Shown here piece by piece: positions 16,117 through 24,801 of a stretch of DNA of 64,000 bases. The position numbers and the translations under genes were made by a program. The stretch is from Planctomycetota bacterium. Lineage in GTDB: Bacteria; Planctomycetota; Phycisphaerae; SM23-33. The stretch lies in contig JAKJER010000001.1 of NCBI GenBank assembly GCA_022705325.1, positions 310,001 to 374,000 of the forward strand, given 5' to 3'. Numbering within the stretch: the first letter of the stretch is position 1; each line of letters begins with the position of its first letter. The notes under the pieces were generated by a model. That model had not been told where the DNA came from and ran no database searches. It saw only the letters and a program-made list of their open reading frames with translations.

Positions 16117-17760
16117 TCACCTCGGGCCGTCCGGCCCGTCGTTCAGAGCGCCGCGGCTGGTCGGGTCGGGCCTGACCTGCCTCTCGGCAGGCAGGTGGGT
16201 GAAGCTCAACGCGCGGACCATAGCCCATTCTCGCGGAACCCTTTCCATCAGGCCGGCCAGCAGGCCCTTCTCGGCCCGCACGGCCTTGCTCCCGATCGCC
16301 CGATGCGTGGCGGCGGGGTTCGCGATCAATCGCACGTCCTTGCCCTCGGCCAGGAGCATGCCCACGCCGTCGATGGCGGGCGCCGAGCCAAGTTGCCCCA
16401 ACTCCTGGCGGACCTGGGAGGCGGTCCGTCCGGCCTGGCGGCAGGCCAACAGCAGGATCGTCTGCGTCCCTCCCGGTCCGGTCAGGGGCAACCATTCGTT
16501 GCGGTCGGCGGGCACCGACAGCTCCCGCACCGCGCCGGGGACCTGATCTTCGGGAGGGTACAGGACGGCCAATTGGCCGTCGGTGCTGGCGCCCAGGAGG
16601 TAGGGGCATAGCGGCTGGGAGAAGCGGACCTGGACCTGGATGCGGTCGCCGCTGACCAGGGGCAGCAGGTCGGCGGTGAGGACCTGATAGGAGCCGCTCT
16701 GGTTGGCTCGCTGGAAGTGGATGGTCATTTCTCCCGAGGCCGCCCGCGAGGGCCCCGCGGGGGCGAGCAGCCTCCAGCCCAGGGCGGCGACGGAGACAGC
16801 GGCCACGCCCCCGCCCAGAGCGACCAGCATCTGGCGCCGGCTGCGGAGCGACGCCAGGCTGCGGTGCATCTGATCGACGCTGGCCAGCCGCTTGTCTGCC
16901 TCGGCGGCCAGCGCCCGGTTGGCCACGCGGGCCAGCCCGCGGCGCAGCGCCGAACCGCGTCCCTCATCGACCAGTTCGACCCGGCCATCGCATATGGCCT
17001 GGAACGATCCGGGCGAGTCCCCGTACGGCGTGGACCCCGTCAGCAGGTACTTCAGCACGCCGCCCAGCGCGAAGACGTCCACCCGCTGATCGGCCGACGC
17101 CTCACCCCGCGCCTGTTCCGGCGCCATGTACGCCGGCGTGCCCGACACGCCCCGTGGCAGGGCTGGATCGTACGGGCTGATCAGGCGCGAGACGCCGAAG
17201 TCGATGATCATCGGCCGGCCCTGCGGGGTGACGACGATATTCTGGGGCTTCAGATCGCGATGGACCACGCCGCGGGCGTGGGCGTGGTGGACCGCATCGG
17301 TCAACTGGAGCATCCAGTCCAGCACGCGTGGCGGCGCGGGGGGCTCGTTCTTGACATAGCTGTCCAGGGGCAGCCCGTCGACCAGGCTGGTGGCCACGTA
17401 GGGCAGGCCCCCTTCGACCCCGGCGTCAACCACCCGGACGATGCCGGGGTGGTCCAGCTTGACCAGGGCGTCGGCCTCCGCCGACAGCCAGGCGGAGACC
17501 TGGTCGTCCGGCACGGCGCGACGAGAGACCTTCAGCGCGACGTGCCCGGCCACGCCGAACCGCCCGTACGCCTGGAACACCTCCGCCTGCCCGCCGGCGC
17601 CCAGGGACCGCTCGACCAGGTACCGGCCCCAGGTCGCGCCCGGCGCGGGCAGGCCCTCCGACGGCGCGGGGGCCCGGGGCGCCGACACCTCCGTGTACGG
17701 CGGCGCGGTCGTCTCGTTGCGCGTAGGCTGCTCGTCATTCTCGGGTGGGTGGGGCGTCAT
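16117..17760 (-). CDS. Hanks-type Ser/Thr protein kinase with TM segment and DUF4384-like domain
   Basis: 547 residues. The kinase domain (about 46-300) is complete: GAGGQAEVF loop, K77 in VALKVSRR, HRDLKPQN with D169, IIDFGVSR with D187, GTPAYMAPEQ and DVFALGGVLKYLLTG. One membrane segment follows at 311-332, then a domain whose VQVRFSQPLCPYLLGASTDGQLAVLYPPEDQ pattern resembles DUF4384, a sensor-like module also found fused to caspase-type proteases. The kinase should thus be inside and the DUF4384 part outside the inner membrane. It overlaps the upstream small gene by 26 bases and is co-transcribed with the sigma factor. Confidence 0.9.
   Translation of the reverse strand: MTPHPPENDEQPTRNETTAPPYTEVSAPRAPAPSEGLPAPGATWGRYLVERSLGAGGQAEVFQAYGRFGVAGHVALKVSRRAVPDDQVSAWLSAEADALVKLDHPGIVRVVDAGVEGGLPYVATSLVDGLPLDSYVKNEPPAPPRVLDWMLQLTDAVHHAHARGVVHRDLKPQNIVVTPQGRPMIIDFGVSRLISPYDPALPRGVSGTPAYMAPEQARGEASADQRVDVFALGGVLKYLLTGSTPYGDSPGSFQAICDGRVELVDEGRGSALRRGLARVANRALAAEADKRLASVDQMHRSLASLRSRRQMLVALGGGVAAVSVAALGWRLLAPAGPSRAASGEMTIHFQRANQSGSYQVLTADLLPLVSGDRIQVQVRFSQPLCPYLLGASTDGQLAVLYPPEDQVPGAVRELSVPADRNEWLPLTGPGGTQTILLLACRQAGRTASQVRQELGQLGSAPAIDGVGMLLAEGKDVRLIANPAATHRAIGSKAVRAEKGLLAGLMERVPREWAMVRALSFTHLPAERQVRPDPTSRGALNDGPDGPR
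16179..16198. repeat. CCTGCC/GGCAGG hairpin inside the kinase gene
   Basis: CCTGCC, TCTC, GGCAGG, with a further CAGG, lies in the last codons of the kinase gene (residues around LPAERQVR). It echoes the palindrome at 12340 and the arms of hairpins in the inserted element at 34.5 kb. It may be a dispersed short repeat that added C-terminal residues. Confidence 0.35.
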
Positions 17761-18301
17761 GGTTGTCCCCTGAATTCCGTCGGCAGATTGTGCCGGCCCT
17801 GCGGAGCAGGCCGGCCAGGTCCGGCGCCATCCAGCGTTTTCCGGCCAGCCGGGCGGTCCAACCGCCCAACTGGGCGGGGGTGTAAGCGGTGATCTTTCGC
17901 CCGCGGTGGACCATCGCGGCCGCGATGGCGCCGTAGTACACAGCCAATGCGACCAGATGCTCGGGCCGGCGGGACCGATCGTCCTTTGACCGGTCGGCCG
18001 ACCGCTTGGCTGCGCTCTTGATGCGGGTCAGTTCGGCCAGGTCCGTCGCCGGGTCCAGAAGGGCATCTCGCAGGCTGCGCCCGTCGGCGCGCATCGACTC
18101 GGCGCCGGCCCGGCCCATCAGGTCGCCGGCCTGGAGGGAGTCGTTCAGCAGCCACGCGGGCCCGGCCAGGCGGGCGGCGAGCAGGTCGGCCACCACCGCG
18201 TCGGCCCAGTCGGCCTCCGCGGGCAGCTCGCGCTCCTGCCCGATCGACAGAAGGCGGGCCAACTGGTCCGTCCGCAGATTCCCATGTTCGCGTTCACTCA
18301 T
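17735..18301 (-). CDS. Uncharacterised protein between sigma factor and kinase
   Basis: 188 residues from MSEREHGNLRTDQLARLL; a longer in-frame start at 18355 would overlap the sigma gene. No family is recognised. It is Ala/Arg-rich and helical, with AVYYGAIAAAMVHRGRKITAYTPAQLGGW as its most distinctive stretch and a ...LARLLSIGQERELP N-terminus. The first half (LRDALLDPATDLAELTRIKSAAK) looks like the small partner proteins often placed between ECF sigma and kinase genes in planctomycetes. The position, overlapping the kinase start by 26 bases, suggests it connects the two. Confidence 0.7.
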   Translation of the reverse strand: MSEREHGNLRTDQLARLLSIGQERELPAEADWADAVVADLLAARLAGPAWLLNDSLQAGDLMGRAGAESMRADGRSLRDALLDPATDLAELTRIKSAAKRSADRSKDDRSRRPEHLVALAVYYGAIAAAMVHRGRKITAYTPAQLGGWTARLAGKRWMAPDLAGLLRRAGTICRRNSGDNHDAPPTRE

Positions 18302-18347
18302 GGTCTTCGCCTTCGCGCCGGCCTGCGCTATCGGTATGCCGAAACCC

Positions 18348-19133
18348 TCAGCCATCTGCGCCCCCGGCCGAGAAGATTTCGATCAAGTCGCGGATCTCCT
18401 GGTCGATGTCGTCCTCGCGGGCGACCTGGGAACGAACGCGGTCCTCGAGCACGCGCCGGAACCGGCGTTTCACCGTCACGATCATGTTGTGGGCGGTCTT
18501 GACCTGCTCGATCCCCAGCCGCCGGGCCACCTGCTCGATCGGCGCGGCGGGGCGGTCGCTCCAGATCGGATCGAGCACCTGCTCGCGAAAGACCTCCCAG
18601 TGCGTGAGTTGCCCGGCCTGGCGGCACTCGGCCTCCACGTCGGTCAGCACCTGCTTGAGCAGTTGCCCCGCCCACGCCCGCTGGAACGCCTCGGCGGGGG
18701 TCGCCGTGTCCGCCGGCTCCAGCGCCCGCGCCGTTTCCTCCCACTCCAGCCGCAGCAGCTTGCCCTCGGGCATCCGCTTGCGGGCCGACTGGCGCCGGCG
18801 CACCTGGGCCACGTAGCGATTCAAGGCCGTCAGCAGGAACGTGCGGAAGCGTCCGCGGGCCTGCTCGGCCAGGCCGACCAGTCCCCGCCGGAGGACGATT
18901 TCCTCGAAGAACGCCTGGGCGAGGTCTTCGGCGTCCTGCTGTTTCTGGGGCGAGCCCCGCCAGCCGTGGCGCAGGTAGGCGTACACCGGATGCCAGTATC
19001 GCGAGAGGATCTCCTGCATCACCTGGCGGCGCCGGTCGGCGTCGAGCGTGCGGGCGGCCAGGATCAGCGACCAGTGCGTGGTCTGGAACCGGGCGTTCCG
19101 ATTGTCCATCCCGCGCATGTCGGTGGTATCCAT
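18348..19133 (-). CDS. ECF-like RNA polymerase sigma factor
   Basis: 261 residues. Region 2 is seen in ILSRYWHPVYAYLRHGW ... DAEDLAQAFFEEIV and FLLTALNRYVAQVRRRQ; region 4 in PIEQVARRLGIEQVKTAHNMIVTVKRRFRRVLEDRV. It is longer than a minimal ECF factor (about 190) owing to a linker at 115-180. No anti-sigma gene is next to it; instead a small protein and a membrane Ser/Thr kinase follow in the operon, the arrangement known for planctomycete kinase-linked ECF groups. The start MDTTDMRG has a GGGAG site; MDNRNARF is an alternative. Confidence 0.85.
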   Translation of the reverse strand: MDTTDMRGMDNRNARFQTTHWSLILAARTLDADRRRQVMQEILSRYWHPVYAYLRHGWRGSPQKQQDAEDLAQAFFEEIVLRRGLVGLAEQARGRFRTFLLTALNRYVAQVRRRQSARKRMPEGKLLRLEWEETARALEPADTATPAEAFQRAWAGQLLKQVLTDVEAECRQAGQLTHWEVFREQVLDPIWSDRPAAPIEQVARRLGIEQVKTAHNMIVTVKRRFRRVLEDRVRSQVAREDDIDQEIRDLIEIFSAGGADG

Positions 19134-19211
19134 AGAATTGCGCTCCCTCGGGCGGATTGGCCGTCCGCCGCCGGCTGAAGGCAGCCGACCATCCGGGAAC
19201 GGCCTCATTAG

Positions 19212-19239
19212 AGCATATTTGCAGGGGGCTGGGGAGCAA
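19212..19239 (-). promoter_or_regulatory. Promoter for the sigma factor operon
   Basis: Minus strand: TTGCTC, 16-base spacer, TATGCT, about 78 bases before the sigma ATG. It lies in the 222-base divergent gap shared with the RTX-calpain gene. Confidence 0.35.
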
Positions 19240-19355
19240 TTTTCAGATTTCGCCGGTTTCTTTCTGTCCCCGCGCAGATTCTGCCCCCGGCGCGCATACC
19301 GGAAGGTGCGGCGAGAGAAACCAGACGAAACAACCGGTAAACACGAGGAACAACC

Positions 19356-21305
19356 ATGAGAAACCTGAGAAACAACACGAAACGGCAAGCGGGCGGGAAC
19401 GACAAGGGATTCCTCGCCCAGGCGCGGGTTCAGCCGGCCGAGGGCCCGGTGGCCGAACGGCTGGAAGAACGTATCTTCATGAGCGCGGGCGACGCCATGC
19501 AGGTGGTCGGCGACACCCTGTACGTTTACGGCACCATCAAGGCCGATTCGGTGGTTGTCCAGGCCGACGCCTGGGGTCGCCTCCAGTCGGTTACGGTCAA
19601 TGGAGAAACCCGATCCTGCGGGACCCCGTTGAGCGACACGCGGCCGGGTCTGCCGGCGGTATGGCGCACCACCGTCAAGAAGGTAGCCATCTTCGGCTAT
19701 GACGGGAACGACGAGATCCGGATCGAGGGGGCGATGCCCGGCAGCATCGAGGGCGGGGACGGGGCGGATCTCATCGTAGGCGGAAGCGCCGCCGATTCCA
19801 TCTGGGGCGGCGAGGGGAACGACAAGATCAGCGGCATGGGCGGGAACGACACGATTCGGGGGGAATCGGGCGACGACGTTCTCTACGGCGGCGCCGGTCA
19901 CGACTTACTGTGGGGCGGCGAAGGGAGCGACCAACTCCACGGCGGCGACGGGTGCGACCGCCTCGATGGGGGGGGCGGCGACGACCGTCTCTGGGGCGAC
20001 GACGGCGTGGACGGTCTCTACGGGCAGGGAGGCGATGACCAGTTGTTCGGCGGCGCCGGAAACGATCACCTGAACGGCCACGCGGGCGACGATGTCCTCC
20101 ACGGCGAGGCGGGCGCCGACACGCTGTTGGGCGGTGACGACCAGGACCTCCTGCTGGGCGGTGACGGCAACGACTCTCTCCTGGGCGGAGACGGAGCCGA
20201 CGAACTCCACGGCGGCGAGGGCAACGACAGGTTGGATGCGGGGGACGGCAACGACGAACTCCACGGAGACGGCGGAAGCGACTCTCTCCTGGGCGGCGGG
20301 GGGGATGACAGCCTGTACGGCGGGGCCGGCAGCGACTGGCTGTACGGCGGGTCGGGGAACGACACGCTGGTCAGCATCGACGATGCCCTGAACGACGTGC
20401 TGTACGGGCAGGGCGACTTCGACAGCTTCTGGGTGGACAGCCTCAAGCTCCCGTTCGGCCACTGCTCGGAGAACGTCATGGATGCCAGCGCCGCGGAGAA
20501 GGCGACCAACCTCCACAAGGTCGCGGGCTTCGCCAACGGGGCCGACCGCACCCTCGACGGCGACGACATCGCCGATCCCACCGACGGCGCCAACTACAAG
20601 AATTTCGCGGGCATCACCCTGTTCGCCGAGGCCGGGCCGAGCGCGGACGATATCGATCAGGGGCAAGTCGGCGACTGCTGGCTGATGGCTTCCATGGGCG
20701 CCGTGGCCCAGACGGACCCCAACGCGATTCGCCAGACCGTGGTCTCGCTGGGCGACGGAACCTACGCCGTTCGCCTTGGCGGAGAGAATTACTACCGCGT
20801 GGATGGTGACCTGCCAACTCGTACACGGGCAAGCGGGACCCCAACGTACGCCGGGTTTGGCGTGAGAGGCTGCCTGTGGCCCGCCATCGTCGAGAAGGCC
20901 TACGCCCACTATCGCAGAGGCGCCAACACGTACGCCTCGCTCGGAAGTGGCTCGGCGACGGAAGCTTTCAAGGGCCTCAACCAGAGCGGAATCGGGTTCA
21001 GGGATCTGGATTCCTTCAACTGGTTCTCCGTCAGTGACGCGGCCCAGAGCATGATCATGCTGTCCTGTATCGCCTCCAAGCTCGACAGCGGCCATGCCGT
21101 CTGCGTCATTATCGAGCAGGCGGCTGCGGCCTCGCAACTCATCGAGGGTCACGCGTACGGTGTTGCGAGTGTTGACCTGGCCGCCGGGACGATCACGCTC
21201 CGCAACCCTTGGGGCCCCGCGGGTTCTGCGGGGGCGTACGTGACGCTCAGTGGTCAGACGCTGCATGACTGCTCCGGCGACATTCAGTGGTGTGACCTGG
21301 CGTGA
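19356..21305 (+). CDS. Secreted RTX-repeat calpain-like cysteine protease
   Basis: 649 residues. The N-terminus carries [17 protein letters not shown], like the LEPR-x-LLS motif at the start of many planctomycete surface proteins. Residues about 118-345 are some 24 tandem nonapeptides of the GGxGxDxLx type ([20 protein letters not shown] and so on), which bind Ca and fold as a beta roll. The C-terminal 220 residues are a calpain (family C2) core: C441 in [15 protein letters not shown]599 in EGHAYGV and N617 in [10 protein letters not shown] form the triad. Calcium could act twice, in folding and activation. It diverges from the sigma-kinase operon. Confidence 0.9.
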   Translation: MRNLRNNTKRQAGGNDKGFLAQARVQPAEGPVAERLEERIFMSAGDAMQVVGDTLYVYGTIKADSVVVQADAWGRLQSVTVNGETRSCGTPLSDTRPGLPAVWRTTVKKVAIFGYDGNDEIRIEGAMPGSIEGGDGADLIVGGSAADSIWGGEGNDKISGMGGNDTIRGESGDDVLYGGAGHDLLWGGEGSDQLHGGDGCDRLDGGGGDDRLWGDDGVDGLYGQGGDDQLFGGAGNDHLNGHAGDDVLHGEAGADTLLGGDDQDLLLGGDGNDSLLGGDGADELHGGEGNDRLDAGDGNDELHGDGGSDSLLGGGGDDSLYGGAGSDWLYGGSGNDTLVSIDDALNDVLYGQGDFDSFWVDSLKLPFGHCSENVMDASAAEKATNLHKVAGFANGADRTLDGDDIADPTDGANYKNFAGITLFAEAGPSADDIDQGQVGDCWLMASMGAVAQTDPNAIRQTVVSLGDGTYAVRLGGENYYRVDGDLPTRTRASGTPTYAGFGVRGCLWPAIVEKAYAHYRRGANTYASLGSGSATEAFKGLNQSGIGFRDLDSFNWFSVSDAAQSMIMLSCIASKLDSGHAVCVIIEQAAAASQLIEGHAYGVASVDLAAGTITLRNPWGPAGSAGAYVTLSGQTLHDCSGDIQWCDLA

Positions 21306-21414
21306 AAAACCCGGGGGGGTCTTCCCGCGGCCGGTGGGCTTGTGCCTGCCGGCCGCGGCGGCGTTGACCGGGGGGGGGATCATGTCTCATCCGCTGCGGG
21401 GGCCCTGGCCGCAA

Positions 21415-21442
21415 TTGACCCTCCTGGAACCGGCGGTAGAAT
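21415..21442 (+). promoter_or_regulatory. Promoter for the zincin gene
   Basis: TTGACC, 16-base spacer, TAGAAT, 21 bases before the ATG at 21464; a GGGAG ribosome site lies between. Confidence 0.55.
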
Positions 21443-21463
21443 AAGCCCGGACGGGAGCTATCA

Positions 21464-22177
21464 ATGCCCAGGCTGGATATTCAACGCGGCATGGTGTGGG
21501 AGCTGATCATCGAGATGGCCCCGCAGGTCGAGCGCCTGACGGGCTGGGGCCTAGCCCTGTCGTCGCTGGGCGTCCGCATCCTGCCCCGCAGCCGCGGCTA
21601 CGAGGAGATCCTGCTGGCCCGCCTGCGGGGGGCCGGCCTGGCCGTGAGGGACGACGGCCCGCGGGACCTGCTGGAGCGGCTGGTCGAGTACGTCGTCGAG
21701 AACGTGGTGCTGGCCGCCTACGATCCAGCCGCCCAGCAGGTGTGCGTGGTCCGCGAGAACGTCGACGACAGCAACCTCGACGGGCTGAGGCTCGTGCTCG
21801 CCCACGAACTGGTCCACCGCGGGCAGCACGTGCAGTACCCCGGCCTGTTCGACCGGGTCAACCGGATCGTTCGCGCCGCGGCCGAGTTGGTCATGCGGGG
21901 CGGCAACTTCGCCGACGCCATGCGGACGATGCAGGAAGTCCAGCCCATCATGACCCTCATGGAGAGCCACGCCTGGCACGTGCAGGAACTCCTGCGCGAG
22001 CGCATGCCGGGGGCCAGGATTGAGTCGCACTTCAACCTGCCGAGCCTGCTGATGCGCGTGTTCGGGCGGCGGAAGCTGTCGCAGTATCGAGGCAAGGTGC
22101 CAGCCGTCCGCCGGGCGATGGCCGACGGGACCCTCCAGGACCTGTATGCGAACATGCAGGCGGGCGGTCCGCCGTAG
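21464..22177 (+). CDS. Gluzincin-like protein with HELVH motif
   Basis: 237 residues. LVLAHELVHRGQH carries the HExxH zinc motif (H114, E115, H118), and LMESHAWHVQE about 50 residues later supplies E167 as third ligand, the layout of DUF2342/F420-associated zinc peptidases. No signal peptide is seen, so it is probably cytoplasmic. Upstream residues (ENVVLAAYDPAAQQVCVVREN) form a beta sheet, the tail is helical and basic (LLMRVFGRRKLSQYRGKVPAVRRAMADGTL). Peptidase activity is inferred from the motif. It has its own good promoter and may lead the genes to 26.1 kb. Confidence 0.75.
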   Translation: MPRLDIQRGMVWELIIEMAPQVERLTGWGLALSSLGVRILPRSRGYEEILLARLRGAGLAVRDDGPRDLLERLVEYVVENVVLAAYDPAAQQVCVVRENVDDSNLDGLRLVLAHELVHRGQHVQYPGLFDRVNRIVRAAAELVMRGGNFADAMRTMQEVQPIMTLMESHAWHVQELLRERMPGARIESHFNLPSLLMRVFGRRKLSQYRGKVPAVRRAMADGTLQDLYANMQAGGPP

Positions 22178-22259
22178 CGGCGGGCTACGCGGCTTGCTGC
22201 GGCTGGGACGCCGCCGATTATCCTTGTGTCCGCCTTGGACGGTGCGGACAATCGCCTGT

Positions 22260-23225
22260 ATGACCATGCACAGACGAGACCTGTTGACCTCGGCGTTGGC
22301 GGTTGGGGCGGCCGGGCTTTCGGGGTCGGCTTTTGGCGCCGCGCCAAGCGCCGAGGCGGCGCCCGACCCGGCGGGGCAGGCCGCCCGGCATCGCCGCAAC
22401 CGCGTCGCCGTCTCCACCTACTCCTTCTGGCGCTTTCGGCCGGACTCGAAACTGTCGATCGAGGAATGCATCCGCCAGGCCTCGGCGATGGGCTTTGACG
22501 GCGTGGAAGTCCTCCACCGCCAGATGGACGGCGAGGAGCGGTCGTACGTCCAGTCGCTCAAGCGGACGGCCCTGGTCGAGGGCGTGGACCTCTGCGGGCT
22601 GTCGATTCACCAGGGGTTCCTCTATCCCGACGCGGAGCAGCGCAAGAAGAACGTCGAGCACACGATCCGCTGCATCGAACTGGCCTACCAACTGGGCATC
22701 CCGACCGTCCGCGTCAACACGGGGCGGTGGGGGACCAGCAAGAGCTTCGACGAACTGATGAAGCGCCGCGGCATCGAGGACCGCCTGCCGGGCGTCAGCG
22801 ACGACCAGGCCTTCGCCTGGGTCATCGACGCCTTCCGCCAGTGCATCCCCAAGGCCAGGGAATGCGGCGTGGTGCTCGGCCTGGAAAACCACTGGGGCCT
22901 GGCCCTGACCCCCGAGGGCCTGCTGCGGATCGTCAACGCCGTCGATTCGCCCTGGCTGGGCGTCACGATGGACACGGGCAACTTCCTCGAAGACCCCTAC
23001 GATCGCCTGGAGAAGATCGCCCCCAAGGCCGTCTACGTCCACGCCAAGACGTACTACGGCGGGGGCATCTGGTACGCCCTCGACCTGGACTACGACCGCA
23101 TCGCCCGCCTGCTCCGCCAGAACAACTACCACGGCTACGTCAGCCTGGAGTTCGAAGGCAAGGAGGACTGGCGCACCGCCATCCCCAAGAGCCTGGCCCT
23201 GCTCCGCAAGGCCTTCACCCCGTGA
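22260..23225 (+). CDS. Tat-exported sugar phosphate isomerase/epimerase-like TIM barrel
   Basis: 321 residues from MTMHRRDLL; an ATG at 22266 is equally good. The twin-arginine signal is MHRRDLLTSALAVGAAGLSG. The fold is the AP_endonuc_2/xylose-isomerase-like barrel: VAVSTYSFWRF, IRQASAMGFDGVEVL, LGIPTVRVNTGRWG, CGVVLGLENHWGLALTPE (metal Glu/His), LGVTMDTGNF, AVYVHAKTY and GYVSLEFEGKEDW (metal Glu). The substrate, probably a keto-sugar, is unknown. It sits 8 bases before the caspase-fold gene and is probably co-transcribed. Confidence 0.85.
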   Translation: MTMHRRDLLTSALAVGAAGLSGSAFGAAPSAEAAPDPAGQAARHRRNRVAVSTYSFWRFRPDSKLSIEECIRQASAMGFDGVEVLHRQMDGEERSYVQSLKRTALVEGVDLCGLSIHQGFLYPDAEQRKKNVEHTIRCIELAYQLGIPTVRVNTGRWGTSKSFDELMKRRGIEDRLPGVSDDQAFAWVIDAFRQCIPKARECGVVLGLENHWGLALTPEGLLRIVNAVDSPWLGVTMDTGNFLEDPYDRLEKIAPKAVYVHAKTYYGGGIWYALDLDYDRIARLLRQNNYHGYVSLEFEGKEDWRTAIPKSLALLRKAFTP

Positions 23226-23233
23226 GGAATCCC

Positions 23234-24658
23234 ATGCGCCTCGCTATCGCCGCCGCGCTGCTGGCTGCCTTGTCCTTCGTCCCTGTCGCCCGCTCCGCCC
23301 AGGGCGACTACGCCGTCGTCGCCTCCAAGGCCACGCTGGCCGACGCCGGCTGGAAGGCCGTCGCCCAGGCCCTGCTGGATAAGCACAAGGGCTGGCTGAT
23401 CGAGTACGACGCCTCCGTGTCCGACGCGCTGGACAAGCTGAAAGACCCGCACCCGCGGTTCGTGTGTTTCGTCGCCCGGCCCGGCGAGGCGGGCAAGCAG
23501 TTCGTAGCCGACGTGCACCGCCTGGTCACGAAGATCGACGACGACCCGTACGCCGACGCCTTCTGGGGCATCCTGACCGGCTACGACGCCGCCAACGCCC
23601 TGCGGATCGCCAAACACTCCGAGCCGCTCACGGTCCGCAAGGCGGCCGCCGGCACGGAGATCGCCCTGGACATGTGCCAGGAGGGCGTCTGGTACTGCGA
23701 ACTCAACGCGGGCAAGATCGTGCGCAAGAAGCCCGGCGGGAAGATCGAGGAATCCAAGGGCCCCGCCGACTCGACCGCGGCGCTGGTGGCGGCCCTGAAC
23801 GACTACCAGGCCGACCTGTTCGTCACCTCCGGCCACGCCACCGAACGCGACTGGCAGATCGGCTATCGCTATCGCAACGGGTCGTTCCGTCCCAAGGCCG
23901 GGCAGCTCATCGGCTACGACACCGCGGGAAAGACCCACCCGATCCATTCGCCGAACCCGAAGGTCTACCTGGCCGTGGGCAACTGCCTGATGGGCCACGT
24001 CAACGGCCCCGACGCGATGGCCCTGGCCTGGATAAACTCCGCGGGCGTGCACCAGATGATCGGCTACACCGTGCCCACGTGGTTCGGCTACGCGGGGTGG
24101 GGCTGCCTGGACACGTTCGTGGAGCAGCCCGGGCGCTACACGCTGGCCGAGGCGTTCCTGGCCAACCACCACGCCCTGGTCCACCGCCTGGCGACGGAGT
24201 TTCCGAACCTGCTGCCGCTGGAGCCCAAGCCGGGCCAGCGCCCCGCGCTGCCGGCGGCGGCTGCGCAGGGCGCGGACCGCCGAGCGCTCATGACCGGCCT
24301 GGGCCTGCTGCATGACCGCGACGTGGTCGCCTTCTATGGCGACCCGGCCTGGCAGGCCCGGATGGCCGACGCGCCCAAGGCCTACGACCAGACGCTGAGC
24401 GAGAAGGACGGAACGTTCACCTTCGAGGTCCTTCCGCGGCGGGGCGACAAGAGCTTCGATCCGGTCAACGCCAACGGCTCGCAGCGGGGCGGGAGGCCCT
24501 TCGTGGCGTTCCTGCCGCGCCGCGTGGGCAACGTCCGCATCGTCGAAGGCCAGCACCTCAAGCCGGTTGTGACCGACGATTTCATCCTCGTGCCCAACCC
24601 GCGCACCTGCGATACGACCCGCACCTGCCGCGTCGTCTTCCGCGAGGAGAAGCGGTAG
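23234..24658 (+). CDS. Secreted gingipain-like (clan CD) putative cysteine protease
   Basis: 474 residues with a signal peptide (MRLAIAAALLAALSFVPVARSAQG). The central part suggests a caspase-type fold: H201 in LFVTSGHATERDW and C251 in VYLAVGNCLMGHVNGPDAMALAWINSAG, 50 residues apart, as in the His-Cys dyad of gingipains (C25) and caspases. The stretch YTVPTWFGYAGWGCLDTFVEQPGRYTLAEAFLANH after the Cys also recalls C25 proteins. The C-terminal 130 residues are beta-rich. I know no named family for it; protease activity is inferred. It follows the isomerase gene by 8 bases. Confidence 0.65.
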   Translation: MRLAIAAALLAALSFVPVARSAQGDYAVVASKATLADAGWKAVAQALLDKHKGWLIEYDASVSDALDKLKDPHPRFVCFVARPGEAGKQFVADVHRLVTKIDDDPYADAFWGILTGYDAANALRIAKHSEPLTVRKAAAGTEIALDMCQEGVWYCELNAGKIVRKKPGGKIEESKGPADSTAALVAALNDYQADLFVTSGHATERDWQIGYRYRNGSFRPKAGQLIGYDTAGKTHPIHSPNPKVYLAVGNCLMGHVNGPDAMALAWINSAGVHQMIGYTVPTWFGYAGWGCLDTFVEQPGRYTLAEAFLANHHALVHRLATEFPNLLPLEPKPGQRPALPAAAAQGADRRALMTGLGLLHDRDVVAFYGDPAWQARMADAPKAYDQTLSEKDGTFTFEVLPRRGDKSFDPVNANGSQRGGRPFVAFLPRRVGNVRIVEGQHLKPVVTDDFILVPNPRTCDTTRTCRVVFREEKR

Positions 24659-24690
24659 GAGTTGATCGGATTGCGAGGCGACGCGCCTCC

Positions 24691-24733
24691 CGGGTCGCTG
24701 CAGTGACCCGGCCTGGTCACTGCAGTGATCCAG
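24691..24733. repeat. Two adjacent palindromes centred on CTGCAG
   Basis: CGGGTCGCTGCAGTGACCCG (24691-24710, one mismatched pair) is followed by a second copy around TCACTGCAGTGA (24717-24728, perfect) flanked by CTGG and TCCAG. Their centres are 22 bases apart, about two helical turns. They lie in the 143-base gap before the permease gene and could be paired operator sites or a short dispersed hairpin repeat. Confidence 0.55.
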
Positions 24734-24801
24734 GTCTTCGCGTATCCGCCAATTCGCGAATCCGCGAAGCAACGACTTCACGATTCGCTACAATGCTCCC
24801 G

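Noticed and set aside
24793-24801. ATG at 24793 as start of the DUF401 gene
   Set aside because: It overlaps a TACAAT box; the ATG at 24802 fits the family N-terminus and the promoter position better.
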